The notes: generated by a model not told the origin, from the sequence alone. 64,000 nt of DNA from JAGLCW01 sp964427915 (GCA_964427915.1 CAYRWA010000001.1:66834-130833); one strand, 5' to 3'; shown: positions 15,306 through 24,843, counted from the stretch's first letter. Made by a program: numbers and translations.

Positions 15306-17913
15306 CATTTGACTCCTTTGAATCATTTTTGGTTGTTTTGGAAAAGGTAAACATATTTTTCTTATAATCAACAAGAACCGTATCAAATGGTACAATTTCA
15401 CGGGTTAATATTTGCAGAGAAAGAGGATTGGCGATTTCATTTTGAATCACTCTTTTCAAAGGTCTTGCTCCAAATACTGGATCGTATCCTTTGTCAGCAA
15501 TTTGCTGAATAGCTTCCTCGCTAAAATGAATGTCAATGTTCTGGTTTGCTATTCTTTTTTGAATAATGCCAAGTTGAATTTTCACAATGTCATGGATCTG
15601 CTCTTTTTCAAGTCGGTGGAAAAGAATAATTTCATCAATACGGTTAAGAAACTCAGGTCGAAATTTCTCGCGCAACAGTTTCATGGTATTCGATTTCATT
15701 TCTTCATGAGACAATTCCACGTTTTGTAAGTATTGACTCCCTACATTCGAAGTCATAATAATGACGGTGTTTTTAAAATCAACAGTTCGACCTTGCCCAT
15801 CGGTAAGTCTTCCATCATCTAAAACTTGTAGAAGTGTATTGAAAACATCCACATGAGCTTTTTCAATTTCATCAAGAAGTATGACACAATAGGGACGTCT
15901 ACGGACCGTTTCGGTTAGTTGACCTCCTTCTTCATATCCAACATATCCGGGAGGTGCTCCAATTAAACGAGAGACGGAATACTTCTCCATGTACTCGCTC
16001 ATATCGATTCGTATCATGGCTTGATCGTCATCAAATAAAAACAATGCCAACGATTTTGCTAGTTCTGTTTTTCCTACCCCTGTAGGACCAAGGAACATAA
16101 AAGAGCCAATGGGCTTGTTTGGGTCTGACAGTCCACTTCGAGATCTTCGCACTGCATTGGCGACTGCATGAATTGCTTGATCTTGCCCGATAACACGTTC
16201 ATGCAATCTTGATTCCATTTTCACTAGTTTTTCTGTTTCAGCTTCTACCAGTTTGGAAACAGGAATGCCTGTCCAATGAGAAACAACTCCTGCAATGTCA
16301 TTGTCAGTCACTTGTTCTACAACCATTCTTTTGTCATCTGGTATTTGTTCTAATTTATCGCTGTACTTTTTCAATTCTTCTTCTTTTTGCAATATCTTTC
16401 CATATTTAAGCTCCGCTGCGCGATCCCAATCTCCACTCATTTCAGCTTGTTTTTCTTCATTTTTCATTCGATCAATGTCGCCCTTGCACTCTCGTATATG
16501 GTTCAGAATTTCTTTTTCTGATTCCCAGCGTACACGTAATGCATCCGCTTTCTGTTTTAATTCCCGATAGTGTTCTTCAATGACTGCAATCCGCTTTTTC
16601 GATTCTCTATCTTTGTCTTTTGCCAAAGCTTTTTTCTCAATTTCACATTGTCGAATTTTTCGATCAATTTCATCCAATTCAATAGGAGAACTATCAATTT
16701 CCATGCGAAGTCTTGATGCGGCCTCATCAATTAAATCAATGGCCTTGTCGGGCAAAAATCGATCTGTTATATACCGGTCTGATAATTCTGCTGCAGCAAT
16801 AATGGCAGAATCTCGAATTTTTACTCCATGATGGACTTCATAGCGTTCCTTAAGTCCTCGTAAAATGGCAATTGTGTCTTTGACACTTGGCTCACCGACA
16901 TAAACAGGCTGAAAACGTCTTTCGAGAGCGGCATCTTTTTCAATTTTCTTTCGATATTCATGTAAAGTGGTTGCTCCAATTGCTCGTAATTCTCCTCTTG
17001 CCAGAGAAGGCTTCAACAAATTGGCAGCATCCATGGATCCCTCAGCATTGCCAGCTCCAACAAGAGTGTGAAGTTCGTCAATAAACAAGATAACTTGCCC
17101 CTGAGAAGAAACAACTTCTTTCAAAACGGCTTTCAATCGTTCTTCGAATTCACCTCTATATTTCGCACCAGCTACCAATAAACCTAAGTCCAGAGAAACA
17201 ACTTTTTTATTCTTTAATCCTTCAGGAACATCACCATCGGATATTCTACTGGCCAAGCCCTCTACAATAGCTGTTTTGCCAACACCGGGCTCTCCAATCA
17301 AAACAGGATTGTTTTTTGTTCTTCGGGACAGAACTTGAATCGTACGGCGGATTTCTTCATCTCGTCCGATAACAGGATCTAGTTTTCCAGTACGGGCCAA
17401 TTCTGTTAGGTCTTTACCATATCTCTGAAGAGATTGGTATTGATTCTCGGGGGACTGATTTGTCACTCGATGGGAACCCCGCAATTCTTTTACAATAGAT
17501 AAAACCTGTGATTTATCTATACCTTGGGAGCGGAAATACTCCCCAATGGGTAGGTTGGATAAAGATAACAAAGACAAAAGAACATGTTCTGTTGAAACAT
17601 ATTCGTCATGCAAAGATCGACTCTCTGTTTGAGCTTGTTCTAAAACTTGTTTCGTAGCATCCGATATATAAACTTGGGTGCTACTAGAAACAGTAGGAAA
17701 GGACTGAATCGTTTTTTCTAAAGTCTCCGATAAGGATGCCAGAGACAATCCAAGTTTGGATAAAATGGCAGGAACCAGAGAATCGCTTTGTTGTATCAAA
17801 GCAAGTAAAAGGTGTTCTGGCTCAATTTGCTGATTTGTATGGGAAACAGCTTTATTTTGTGCAGCCACAATGGCTTGCTGAAGTTTTATTGTGAAAGCAT
17901 CCATAGAAAACAT
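15280..17913 (-). CDS. clpB: ATP-dependent disaggregase ClpB
   Basis: 877 aa. Order: Clp-N double repeat (1-145), AAA+ 1 with GEPGVGKT, a long coiled-coil middle domain (about 410-530, rich in K/E/R), AAA+ 2 with GPTGVGKT, and the C-terminal D2-small domain. The region after SNVGSQ lacks the LGF-type loop that binds ClpP, so this is the protein-disaggregating partner of DnaK rather than a protease subunit. AGGAGG stands about 9 nt before the ATG. A -10-like TATACT is visible upstream, but I see no CIRCE or clear -35 box. Two PspC genes and a small membrane gene follow in the same unit. Confidence 0.96.
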   Translation of the reverse strand: MFSMDAFTIKLQQAIVAAQNKAVSHTNQQIEPEHLLLALIQQSDSLVPAILSKLGLSLASLSETLEKTIQSFPTVSSSTQVYISDATKQVLEQAQTESRSLHDEYVSTEHVLLSLLSLSNLPIGEYFRSQGIDKSQVLSIVKELRGSHRVTNQSPENQYQSLQRYGKDLTELARTGKLDPVIGRDEEIRRTIQVLSRRTKNNPVLIGEPGVGKTAIVEGLASRISDGDVPEGLKNKKVVSLDLGLLVAGAKYRGEFEERLKAVLKEVVSSQGQVILFIDELHTLVGAGNAEGSMDAANLLKPSLARGELRAIGATTLHEYRKKIEKDAALERRFQPVYVGEPSVKDTIAILRGLKERYEVHHGVKIRDSAIIAAAELSDRYITDRFLPDKAIDLIDEAASRLRMEIDSSPIELDEIDRKIRQCEIEKKALAKDKDRESKKRIAVIEEHYRELKQKADALRVRWESEKEILNHIRECKGDIDRMKNEEKQAEMSGDWDRAAELKYGKILQKEEELKKYSDKLEQIPDDKRMVVEQVTDNDIAGVVSHWTGIPVSKLVEAETEKLVKMESRLHERVIGQDQAIHAVANAVRRSRSGLSDPNKPIGSFMFLGPTGVGKTELAKSLALFLFDDDQAMIRIDMSEYMEKYSVSRLIGAPPGYVGYEEGGQLTETVRRRPYCVILLDEIEKAHVDVFNTLLQVLDDGRLTDGQGRTVDFKNTVIIMTSNVGSQYLQNVELSHEEMKSNTMKLLREKFRPEFLNRIDEIILFHRLEKEQIHDIVKIQLGIIQKRIANQNIDIHFSEEAIQQIADKGYDPVFGARPLKRVIQNEIANPLSLQILTREIVPFDTVLVDYKKNMFTFSKTTKNDSKESNDEKQTISM

Positions 17914-18003
17914 TTATAAGTTCCTCCTTCATCATTCTTTTCAAAGTATACTAGTAAAAGAAAAGAATGTAGTAACTACTATAAATATTCCCTATTGGAC
18001 GCT

Positions 18004-18663
18004 TTATTTGCTTGCTTTTTTGAATTTTTCCCAATCCTGATCAAATGTTTGAATTCCTTTTTCTGTTAAAGGATGATGTATCATTTTTTCAATCACAGAT
18101 AGGGGTATCGTTGCAATATGTGCTCCCGCTTGGGCAGCTTGCGTCACGTGAAGAGGATGCCGAATACTAGCAGCAATGACTTCCGTATCGTATTCATAAT
18201 AGTCGAGACAATCTACTAAATCCTCTACAAGCTGCATACCATCATGTCCTGTATCGTCAATGCGTCCAATAAAGGGAGAGACATACTGTGCTCCAACTTT
18301 TGCTGCTAAAAGACCCTGGTTCACAGAAAAAATGAGGGTGCAATTGCAGGGGATACCCTCTTCAGACAAAATCCTCATAGCCTTCAGGCCTTCGTGGCAC
18401 ATAGGAATCTTGATGACGATATAGTCTGGGTTCATAGCAAACCATTTGCGAGCTTCTTTGGACATTTCTTCTGCTGTTTTCCCGACAACTTCGACGCTAA
18501 CAGGACCTTGAACAAGATCAACAATAGACATAACAATGTCTTGCGAAGATTTGCCCATTTCTTTGCTCATCAAGGTAGGATTTGTTGTAACTCCATCTAC
18601 AATACCCAATTCATAAGCTTTTCGGATATCGTCAATGTTGGCAGTGTCGACAAATATTTTCAT
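18004..18663 (-). CDS. tal: Transaldolase / fructose-6-phosphate aldolase family
   Basis: 219 aa, the short class I aldolase form. It begins MKIFVDTANIDDI, carries GVTTNPTLMSKE, and has the Schiff-base lysine Lys85 in YIVIKIPM. Short members include true transaldolases of the pentose phosphate pathway and F6P aldolases; neighbouring rpe favours transaldolase. I start at ATG 18663 with GGAGGAAAG upstream; an in-frame ATG four codons earlier would put the Shine-Dalgarno inside the gene. It overlaps thiN by 32 nt. Confidence 0.9.
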   Translation of the reverse strand: MKIFVDTANIDDIRKAYELGIVDGVTTNPTLMSKEMGKSSQDIVMSIVDLVQGPVSVEVVGKTAEEMSKEARKWFAMNPDYIVIKIPMCHEGLKAMRILSEEGIPCNCTLIFSVNQGLLAAKVGAQYVSPFIGRIDDTGHDGMQLVEDLVDCLDYYEYDTEVIAASIRHPLHVTQAAQAGAHIATIPLSVIEKMIHHPLTEKGIQTFDQDWEKFKKASK

Positions 18664-19324
18664 TCTTTCCTCCATTAACCAGTATAATTGCTAAAATTCC
18701 TTGCATATGTAGTATAGTAAATTTTTTTCCGATTGGAATATTGCTAAGTCCGCGACTCGTATTCTGAAACAATGATTCTCCCCGAAGAGGATATAGCAAT
18801 TGTTCTGTCGTAACTCCTTCTACACTTTCCGTCAACGGATAAAGGGTAACGCTTTTGTAGGATTGATTCTGAATTTCAATGGGCTTGGACCCATTGGATA
18901 TGATAATTGTTTCCGTATCCCCCACAAAGGTAACAAAAAACCCCTCAATAGATAGCTGTTTAGCTACAGAAAGGTTGGTTAAAAAATGATCGGTTCTCCC
19001 CCCTATCATATTTATTAAAACAACTGGGATGGTCGAATCAAAGTGAGAAGTAATATACCGAGAACCGAGTTCAAAATCAGACTCATCTTTTTCTGGTGGA
19101 TAGACTAATTTTGGGATATTGGATGTTTCTAACCATTGTCGATGGATAGAAGACAGTGAATCACAATCACCTATAAAAATGTCAGGATACATACGATTGG
19201 GGATTGCCCAGTTCAATCCTCCATCCAAAGCAATTACAAAGTCTTTCTCAAGATCCAGTTGGAGTTGGGATCGTAGATAGCTCTCTGGACCAGCCCCAAT
19301 ACAGAGTATCCTTTGAGGATTCAT
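18632..19324 (-). CDS. thiN: Thiamine pyrophosphokinase
   Basis: 230 aa. It converts thiamine and ATP to thiamine pyrophosphate, the cofactor needed by transketolase-type enzymes. Signatures are DGGLNWA, GDCDSL, PPEKDESDFE, GGRTDH and the C-terminal TSRGLSN. It overlaps rpe by four bases (ATGA) and transaldolase by 32 nt. The rpe-thiN order is the one known from Bacillota, where prkC and rsgA precede it. Confidence 0.93.
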   Translation of the reverse strand: MNPQRILCIGAGPESYLRSQLQLDLEKDFVIALDGGLNWAIPNRMYPDIFIGDCDSLSSIHRQWLETSNIPKLVYPPEKDESDFELGSRYITSHFDSTIPVVLINMIGGRTDHFLTNLSVAKQLSIEGFFVTFVGDTETIIISNGSKPIEIQNQSYKSVTLYPLTESVEGVTTEQLLYPLRGESLFQNTSRGLSNIPIGKKFTILHMQGILAIILVNGGKNENICRHCQH

Positions 19325-19977
19325 GAGAGTTCAGATAAACGTTGAAAAACCTCGGAAGGATGTGGATGATGCACCAAATAACTACCCATTACAATCATAT
19401 CTACATTCAGCTTTTGTAGCTGTTTTGCCTCTTCGAGCTGAATACCCCCATCGACTTGGATACGAAATGAACAACTCATGCGAGCTCGCAAGTTTTGCAA
19501 TGCCTCAATCTTGGAATACGTTTCTTTTCGAAATTGTTGGCCTCCAAAACCGGGTTCAACACTCATCAATAAAACAAACGACAAAGACGAAAGATAAGGT
19601 TTGAGTGTATCAATGCTAGTTTCTGGAGAAATTGCTAAACCAGGTTGAATACCCTTTTTTTTACAAGATTGTATCCAAGAATCCACCAAAGAAATAGATT
19701 CATTATGAAACGAAAACCACAAAGGAGATGTATCTAAAAACGAGCTAGCTACATTTTGTAGAGCTTTTTCGGTTGTCATGAAATGAACATCCAGAGGAAT
19801 AGAAGGGTATTCCTCTTTGATGGATTGTACCCACATTGCATTGAGGGCGAGATTGGGAACAAAGTTTCCATCCATCACATCAATGTGCCAGTAATCAATA
19901 CCAGCCTTAGAAAGTGATTGTAGAACATTGTTTGCCCTAAACAAAGGCAACGATAGAAGTGATGCTCCTACCAACAT
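19321..19977 (-). CDS. rpe: Ribulose-phosphate 3-epimerase
   Basis: 218 aa TIM barrel interconverting ribulose-5-P and xylulose-5-P. Diagnostic strands are WHIDVMDGNFVPN with metal-ligand and acid residues, LDVHFMT, LLMSVEPGFGGQ and QVDGGI. The next gene, thiN, starts within its stop codon; a PASTA lipoprotein ends 5 nt upstream. With transaldolase two genes later, this gives part of the non-oxidative pentose phosphate pathway. Confidence 0.95.
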   Translation of the reverse strand: MLVGASLLSLPLFRANNVLQSLSKAGIDYWHIDVMDGNFVPNLALNAMWVQSIKEEYPSIPLDVHFMTTEKALQNVASSFLDTSPLWFSFHNESISLVDSWIQSCKKKGIQPGLAISPETSIDTLKPYLSSLSFVLLMSVEPGFGGQQFRKETYSKIEALQNLRARMSCSFRIQVDGGIQLEEAKQLQKLNVDMIVMGSYLVHHPHPSEVFQRLSELS

Positions 19978-19982
19978 AGTAC

Positions 19983-20789
19983 TTACTCCGATCCTACCGA
20001 TTTTTGAATAAGTTCTTCATTCACCACAACATTGATAGAGGAGTTTTTTTCTGCAGGCGAGCCAGGTATTGGTTCTTGAATATATACTACTCCTCGCGAA
20101 AATGCAGTACTAGGTTTAAATGTAATGGTACCAATTGTATACCCGCTGTGGGCTATAATATACTTCGCATCCTCCAGATGGGAGTCAAGTAGATTGGGAA
20201 CACGAGGCAATGAAGGAAGATAGACAGTAAGAGTTATTCCTTGTCCAGGTTTCATTTCAGTTCCAGGTGATGGAGTCTGGGACAAAATGTGCCCCAACGA
20301 AACAGTTGGGGCCATATTGCTGAGAAGCGCAGAGACACTTTCAGTATCATCAGCACTCTCGGTATTTTCATTTTGTTCATCGGTTTGGTCAGAAGCATGA
20401 AAAGATTCTACTTCATGAATCTCACGAACAAAAAGGTTTTCATTGTGAACCATCTCCATCGCTTCCCCGTAGGTTTTTCCAACAAAATCAGGACACAGGA
20501 TAACCGGGCTCCCTCTGCTAATTTTTACAGAAACAGATCGCCCGTATTTCACTTCAGTAGAAGGAAAGGGAACTTGAGTTAGAATGATATCTTGTGGTAC
20601 CGACGAGGAGTAGGTGGAGTCTTTCACTTTCAAAACCAGGCCCAACTCTTCAATGATCTCTTCTGCTTTATGGAGTTCAATTCCGCGAAGATCGGGCACT
20701 TTAACAAGCTGGTTTGAGCTACAGCCTGAGAATCCAGCTAACAAAACGCATATAAAAACAGCAATAAAGCAGTGTTTCCAGTTACCCAT
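19983..20789 (-). CDS. PASTA-domain lipoprotein without a kinase domain
   Basis: 268 aa. A signal peptide ends in the lipobox LAGFSGC (Cys22 or so), so the protein should be lipid-anchored outside the membrane. Three PASTA repeats follow: VPDLRGIELHKAEEIIEELG (about 30-93), CPDFVGKTYGEAMEMV (about 97-190, with an acidic D/E/N/T insertion of some 30 residues) and VPNLLDSHLEDAKYIIAHSG (about 194-258). PASTA domains bind peptidoglycan stem peptides or beta-lactams in PrkC/PknB kinases and PBPs. Here no kinase or transpeptidase is attached. It overlaps kbl by 8 nt and precedes rpe-thiN, the position that prkC-rsgA holds in Bacillota. Confidence 0.88.
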   Translation of the reverse strand: MGNWKHCFIAVFICVLLAGFSGCSSNQLVKVPDLRGIELHKAEEIIEELGLVLKVKDSTYSSSVPQDIILTQVPFPSTEVKYGRSVSVKISRGSPVILCPDFVGKTYGEAMEMVHNENLFVREIHEVESFHASDQTDEQNENTESADDTESVSALLSNMAPTVSLGHILSQTPSPGTEMKPGQGITLTVYLPSLPRVPNLLDSHLEDAKYIIAHSGYTIGTITFKPSTAFSRGVVYIQEPIPGSPAEKNSSINVVVNEELIQKSVGSE

Positions 20790-22014
20790 TCTGCTTTTGA
20801 TACTCTTTTAACACAGACAAAACGGTATCAATGTCGGATGCAGTATGCTCACCCGATATTTGGAAACGAATTTCTTCATCTCCTTTGGGTACTACAGGAT
20901 AGTTTAATCCGGTAGCCAAAATACCATTTTTCTCCAAAAAAGCGACAATTTCAGAAGTCTTTTTCGTATCTCGCACCATTAAAGGTACTACTGGGTGTTC
21001 TCCTGGAAGAGTTTCATATCCAATATCAACAATCCCTTGTTTGAACTTTTTAGTCATAGTACGAAGATGGGCTAATATACCCTTTCCTTCTTCGCTTTTC
21101 AAAATCTCCAAGGCTTTAAGAGCAGCTGCCGCTTCCCCAGGTGATATAGGATTGGAATAAATATACGTAGGAGCTTTTTGGTGAAGATATTCAACAACCG
21201 TACTTGAGGTAACGGTATATCCACCATTCACGCCAAATGCTTTCCCAAGGGTTCCAATTAAAACATCTACGCCCGTGGCATTTGTATATTCAATTGTTCC
21301 TTTGCCGTTTTGGCCAAAAGCACCTACACCATGAGAGTCATCTACTACAAGAACAACACCATCTTTAAAATGAGAATCAAATTGGTCACAAATGGTAGAG
21401 ATTTCATCCAAGGGAGCATGGTCGCCGCGCATAGAAAAAATTCCGTCTGTAACGACAATGACTCGATCGCATTGCCCTTTAGATTTTTCAAGGCAATTCT
21501 TTAAATCTTCCATATCCAAATGCTTATAGATATGCTTTGCCTTTGGTCTTGCCATTCGCATCGCATTAATGATACAGTTATGGTTTAACTCATCGCTAAC
21601 CACAATGGTGTCTGAAGAAATGATCGAAGCCATCACGCCTAAGGTTGTCATATAGGCAGAGCTAAAAAGCATTCCTGCTTCCATTCCGTGGAATCCAGCT
21701 AAACCTTTTTCTAGTTCTAAATGGATGTCATAGGATCCAGAAATAAACCTAACAGCTCCAGGTCCAAGGCCATATTTTGCAGTGGCTTCTTCTTCGACCT
21801 TTTTTAAGTCATCTCTTTGGGATAAACCCAAATAGGAATTGGAGTTCATTTTAATAAACTCTTGATCATACCCTTTCACTTTAAATCTGGGGCCACGGTC
21901 TCCTGTAGCTTTAATGACATCATAAATCACCATTTCTGGTTTTTTAGCTGTCCCCATTTTTTTCAGTTCTTCAATCTCGTTTCCGAGTGTCTGATTTAAC
22001 CTTTTGATAGACAT
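20782..22014 (-). CDS. kbl: Glycine C-acetyltransferase (2-amino-3-ketobutyrate CoA ligase)
   Basis: 410 aa, fold type I PLP enzyme of the alpha-oxoamine synthase family. The PLP lysine is in IGTLGKAFG, the ring-stacking region in DELNHNCII, and the Asp-Ser-His in VVDDSHGVGAFG. Relatives are KBL and 8-amino-7-oxononanoate synthase (BioF). The gene next to a threonine dehydrogenase supports KBL: L-2-amino-3-ketobutyrate + CoA to glycine + acetyl-CoA. GGAGG precedes the ATG; the dehydrogenase ends 9 nt upstream. Confidence 0.92.
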   Translation of the reverse strand: MSIKRLNQTLGNEIEELKKMGTAKKPEMVIYDVIKATGDRGPRFKVKGYDQEFIKMNSNSYLGLSQRDDLKKVEEEATAKYGLGPGAVRFISGSYDIHLELEKGLAGFHGMEAGMLFSSAYMTTLGVMASIISSDTIVVSDELNHNCIINAMRMARPKAKHIYKHLDMEDLKNCLEKSKGQCDRVIVVTDGIFSMRGDHAPLDEISTICDQFDSHFKDGVVLVVDDSHGVGAFGQNGKGTIEYTNATGVDVLIGTLGKAFGVNGGYTVTSSTVVEYLHQKAPTYIYSNPISPGEAAAALKALEILKSEEGKGILAHLRTMTKKFKQGIVDIGYETLPGEHPVVPLMVRDTKKTSEIVAFLEKNGILATGLNYPVVPKGDEEIRFQISGEHTASDIDTVLSVLKEYQKQNG

Positions 22015-22023
22015 ATGTTCCTC

Positions 22024-22971
22024 CTACGCTAGTTTTTTTCGAAGATTATCTAACATGTCTTGTGTCATCATGTCCATTGTGAACTCTGGCTTCCAGTCCC
22101 ATTCTTTTTGGGCAGCACTGTCGTCTAAACTATTGGGCCATGAATCAGCAATGCTCTGACGGACAGGATCAATTTCATAATTCATAACAAACTCGGGGAC
22201 ATGCTTTTTAATATTATCCGCTAATTTTGCTGGGGTCATTGACATAGCTGTCACATTAAAAGCATTTCTATGAATCAGCCGTGAAGGATCTGCTTCCATT
22301 AGTTTAATGGATGCGCTTACGGCATCTGGCATATACATCATATCCAATGAGGTATCTTCCTTCAAAAAACAGGTATACTCTTTTTTTAGAATCGCTTGAT
22401 AATAGATATCTACGGCATAATCAGTCGTTCCGCCCCCAGGAAGGGTTTTCCAAGAAATAATTCCAGGATAGCGCAATCCCCTACTATCAAGACCATACTT
22501 AAGATAATAGTAATCACAAAGAATCTCTCCAGCTACCTTTGTTACACCATACATCGAGGTAGGTCTTTGGATAGTATCCTGTGGAGTATTGTCTTTTGGA
22601 GAACTTGGTCCAAATGCAGCAATAGAACTAGGCACAAAAACAGAACAATTGAAGTCCCTAGCCGTTTCAAGAATCTGATACAAACCATTCATATTCACAT
22701 CCCATGCTAACTGAGGATTGCTTTCCCCTTTTGCAGAAAGAATGGAAGCCATATGATAGATTTGATTGATATTGTATTTCTTCACTACTTCTCTAAGTCT
22801 GCTTGCATCTGTTGTATCAATAATTTCATGAGGACCTTCTTCGAGTATTTCATTCGCTCTTTCGCGAATATACGATACCACAACAGAATCTGTTCCATAC
22901 ACATTTCGTAATTCCAAAGAAAGTTCAGTTCCAATTTGTCCCAAAGCACCAGTAACAAGAATTCTTTTCAT
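22024..22971 (-). CDS. L-threonine 3-dehydrogenase, SDR (GalE-like) type
   Basis: 315 aa extended short-chain dehydrogenase with NAD-binding TGALGQIG at the N-terminus and catalytic Y-x-x-x-K (MYGVTK). The R-Y-P-G-I-I-S segment and the D-Y-A-V-D-I-Y-Y region match the NAD-dependent L-threonine dehydrogenases of the SDR class rather than the zinc MDR type. It oxidises L-threonine to 2-amino-3-ketobutyrate, which the next gene (kbl) splits to glycine and acetyl-CoA. A GGAGG site precedes the ATG. A GGATT-CAAA-AATCC inverted repeat (23009-23022) lies 40 nt upstream in the probable promoter region. Confidence 0.9.
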   Translation of the reverse strand: MKRILVTGALGQIGTELSLELRNVYGTDSVVVSYIRERANEILEEGPHEIIDTTDASRLREVVKKYNINQIYHMASILSAKGESNPQLAWDVNMNGLYQILETARDFNCSVFVPSSIAAFGPSSPKDNTPQDTIQRPTSMYGVTKVAGEILCDYYYLKYGLDSRGLRYPGIISWKTLPGGGTTDYAVDIYYQAILKKEYTCFLKEDTSLDMMYMPDAVSASIKLMEADPSRLIHRNAFNVTAMSMTPAKLADNIKKHVPEFVMNYEIDPVRQSIADSWPNSLDDSAAQKEWDWKPEFTMDMMTQDMLDNLRKKLA

Positions 22972-23088
22972 GAAAACCTCCGGTCATAACTAATTTTTCA
23001 TACAATACGGATTCAAAAATCCAACAAACAATATAGTATGATTTTTAAAAAAAAACACATCGAAATACGGTGGCTTATTGTAAGGTTT

Positions 23089-24306
23089 TTAAAAACCTCC
23101 CTGCTGATTTGGTAAAATCCATTGATCCAAGTATATATCACATTTCTCAGAAAAAAATTCATTGGTAGAAAAGGCTGAGTATACATTAATATTTGACCCC
23201 ACCTGATCAATACGACTAACAAGGCGATTGCCTCGAATAGCTTGCATTTGAATGACAGAATATGGCTCCATTTGTTCTTCAATCCTGCGTTGCACAGAAG
23301 GATTCCATTTTGTAATCAACGTATTGTCATAAAAACCCAAAATAGGATATACAGGTTGAGGTTTTCTAAGATGGATCCCTCTTCGAATTAAAGAGCTTTC
23401 GCGATCGGATGTTCCAAACAAGTAGTTGTAAAACATGTCTATATAGTTATTCACCGTTTCAAAATTGTTTCGTTTGTGTGAATCAATACTATACGATTGA
23501 ACACCAACGGGATGTTTTTGCGTTAACAACAGACAATTGTCATAATACAATTCCCGGGAAGGATCTCTTTCATCAAGACTCCAGTCTAATATACTTTCGG
23601 TATGTTTCTTCAGTAGAAAACGATTGTTTTCTAGAGATCCTGTAAAAAGATATCGTACTCTCTCAATAACTCCCTCACCAACAAGGTATGGTGTTTTATT
23701 CTTCCACGTCAATGACAGGGGAACAAAGTGAGAGACAGAAGAATTTTTTTCCTCAAAAGAAAGAGGCACAACCGAAGTTTTTTTATTGCGAAGCCACATC
23801 TCGACAAAATATTCATCAGAAACAACCGATCGATCGAGCAAATAATACAAATCCGACGAAGGATCATCGAGAATTTGAGCTTCCTCTGGGAAATTAGCCT
23901 GAAACTCAATGATTTCAAAAAAGGGATTGGTCGTTTGAACGTATAAATTACCACCTTTGTTTTTGGAAGTAACAAATATTCGTCGATGTCCCTGCCATCG
24001 CACAATGCAGTCTCCTTCAATATAGCCAATCGATGAATTATCACGGGTAAGATTGTTTAGATCAAGGTCCCAAACTCCCAATGAAAGCACTTTTCTAGTT
24101 TCATGCAGAGGGTCCTGCTCTTTGATTAAAAAAGGAATACGATTCTGGGTTAGTTCCAGACTATAGGACACACTTTTTGGTAAAAACGTAGTGTGGGCTA
24201 CGAAAAGAAGAAGAAATGTATAAAGAATCATGACACCTAAGGCAACAAATAAAACAGGGGGGTATCGGTGCGGTGGTTCAGTAGAAAATGAGGGGTTCTT
24301 CATCAT
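23089..24306 (-). CDS. Membrane-anchored protein of unknown function
   Basis: 405 aa that I do not recognise. A proline-rich cytoplasmic start is followed by one membrane helix (about 18-40) and a long extracytoplasmic part rich in Y, W, F and charged residues with beta-strand periodicity. It might be a beta-propeller or WG-like sensor, since phrases such as KVLSLGVWDLDLNN and NCLLLTQKHPVGVQSY look like repeated strands, but no repeat is clear enough to name. It starts 3 nt after the stop of the gene at 24310 and so forms a two-gene unit with it. An AAGG-TTTTTAAAAA-CCTT palindrome covers its stop codon. Confidence 0.7.
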   Translation of the reverse strand: MMKNPSFSTEPPHRYPPVLFVALGVMILYTFLLLFVAHTTFLPKSVSYSLELTQNRIPFLIKEQDPLHETRKVLSLGVWDLDLNNLTRDNSSIGYIEGDCIVRWQGHRRIFVTSKNKGGNLYVQTTNPFFEIIEFQANFPEEAQILDDPSSDLYYLLDRSVVSDEYFVEMWLRNKKTSVVPLSFEEKNSSVSHFVPLSLTWKNKTPYLVGEGVIERVRYLFTGSLENNRFLLKKHTESILDWSLDERDPSRELYYDNCLLLTQKHPVGVQSYSIDSHKRNNFETVNNYIDMFYNYLFGTSDRESSLIRRGIHLRKPQPVYPILGFYDNTLITKWNPSVQRRIEEQMEPYSVIQMQAIRGNRLVSRIDQVGSNINVYSAFSTNEFFSEKCDIYLDQWILPNQQGGF

Positions 24307-24309
24307 ACA

Positions 24310-24843
24310 CTAGTAAGGATAATAAGGCTCTAAAGTATTAACTAACTCATGGACGTGTTCTTCATCAGAAAAAATAACCAAAACAGAACATGTCTTGCCA
24401 TTGTAATACGAAGGATTTGATAATTGTGTAACATAGCACACGGGATGATCCTCTCCAATAGTCAGTGATTCGTCAGGGTAAATATAATAACCAATTCTGG
24501 ATTGAACAATACATTTTTCTTTTTTTGGTTGCTCTCCAAACAGTAGACAGTTATCGGACAGGACACACTCAACAGTTGAAGATAAGTCTTCGTGCAAAGG
24601 CAATGCATTGATAACAAAAAAGCCACTTTTTCCTTTGTATTGAGTAGGATAGCCTTGAATATGCCCGGAAGGTTGTGCAGTCCATTCAGATGGGTACTCA
24701 AATTGGATTCGCAAAATAGGGTTTTGATACAGAGTGCTTCCTTCCGCTTTTTTTGCAAAGTGAAGAGAATAAAACCAATAAAATACAATAGCAACAAGAA
24801 GCAAAACAACGAGTAGAAGAAACAACCACTTTTTTGTTTTCAT
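24310..24843 (-). CDS. Signal-anchored protein with a PsbP/Mog1-like domain
   Basis: 177 aa. One membrane helix (about 6-26) then an extracytoplasmic domain whose start, NPILRIQFEYPSEWTAQPSG, resembles the F-x-Y-P-x-x-W opening of PsbP/Mog1-like lipoprotein domains. A second gene in the window (46292) begins its mature part the same way (NPYFSFQYPPDWTLEK). Several cysteines (ECVLSDNCLL, KCIV, VCYV, TCSV) are uncommon for such proteins and might form disulfides. I use ATG 24843; the ATG five codons earlier has no ribosome binding site. The function is unknown. Confidence 0.7.
   Translation of the reverse strand: MKTKKWLFLLLVVLLLVAIVFYWFYSLHFAKKAEGSTLYQNPILRIQFEYPSEWTAQPSGHIQGYPTQYKGKSGFFVINALPLHEDLSSTVECVLSDNCLLFGEQPKKEKCIVQSRIGYYIYPDESLTIGEDHPVCYVTQLSNPSYYNGKTCSVLVIFSDEEHVHELVNTLEPYYPY

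Noticed and set aside
23080..23096. AAGGTTTTTAAAAACCTT palindrome as a terminator
   Set aside because: It has no loop, an all-AT core and no T-run, and it covers the stop codon of the gene at 23089. It does not fit a Rho-independent terminator.
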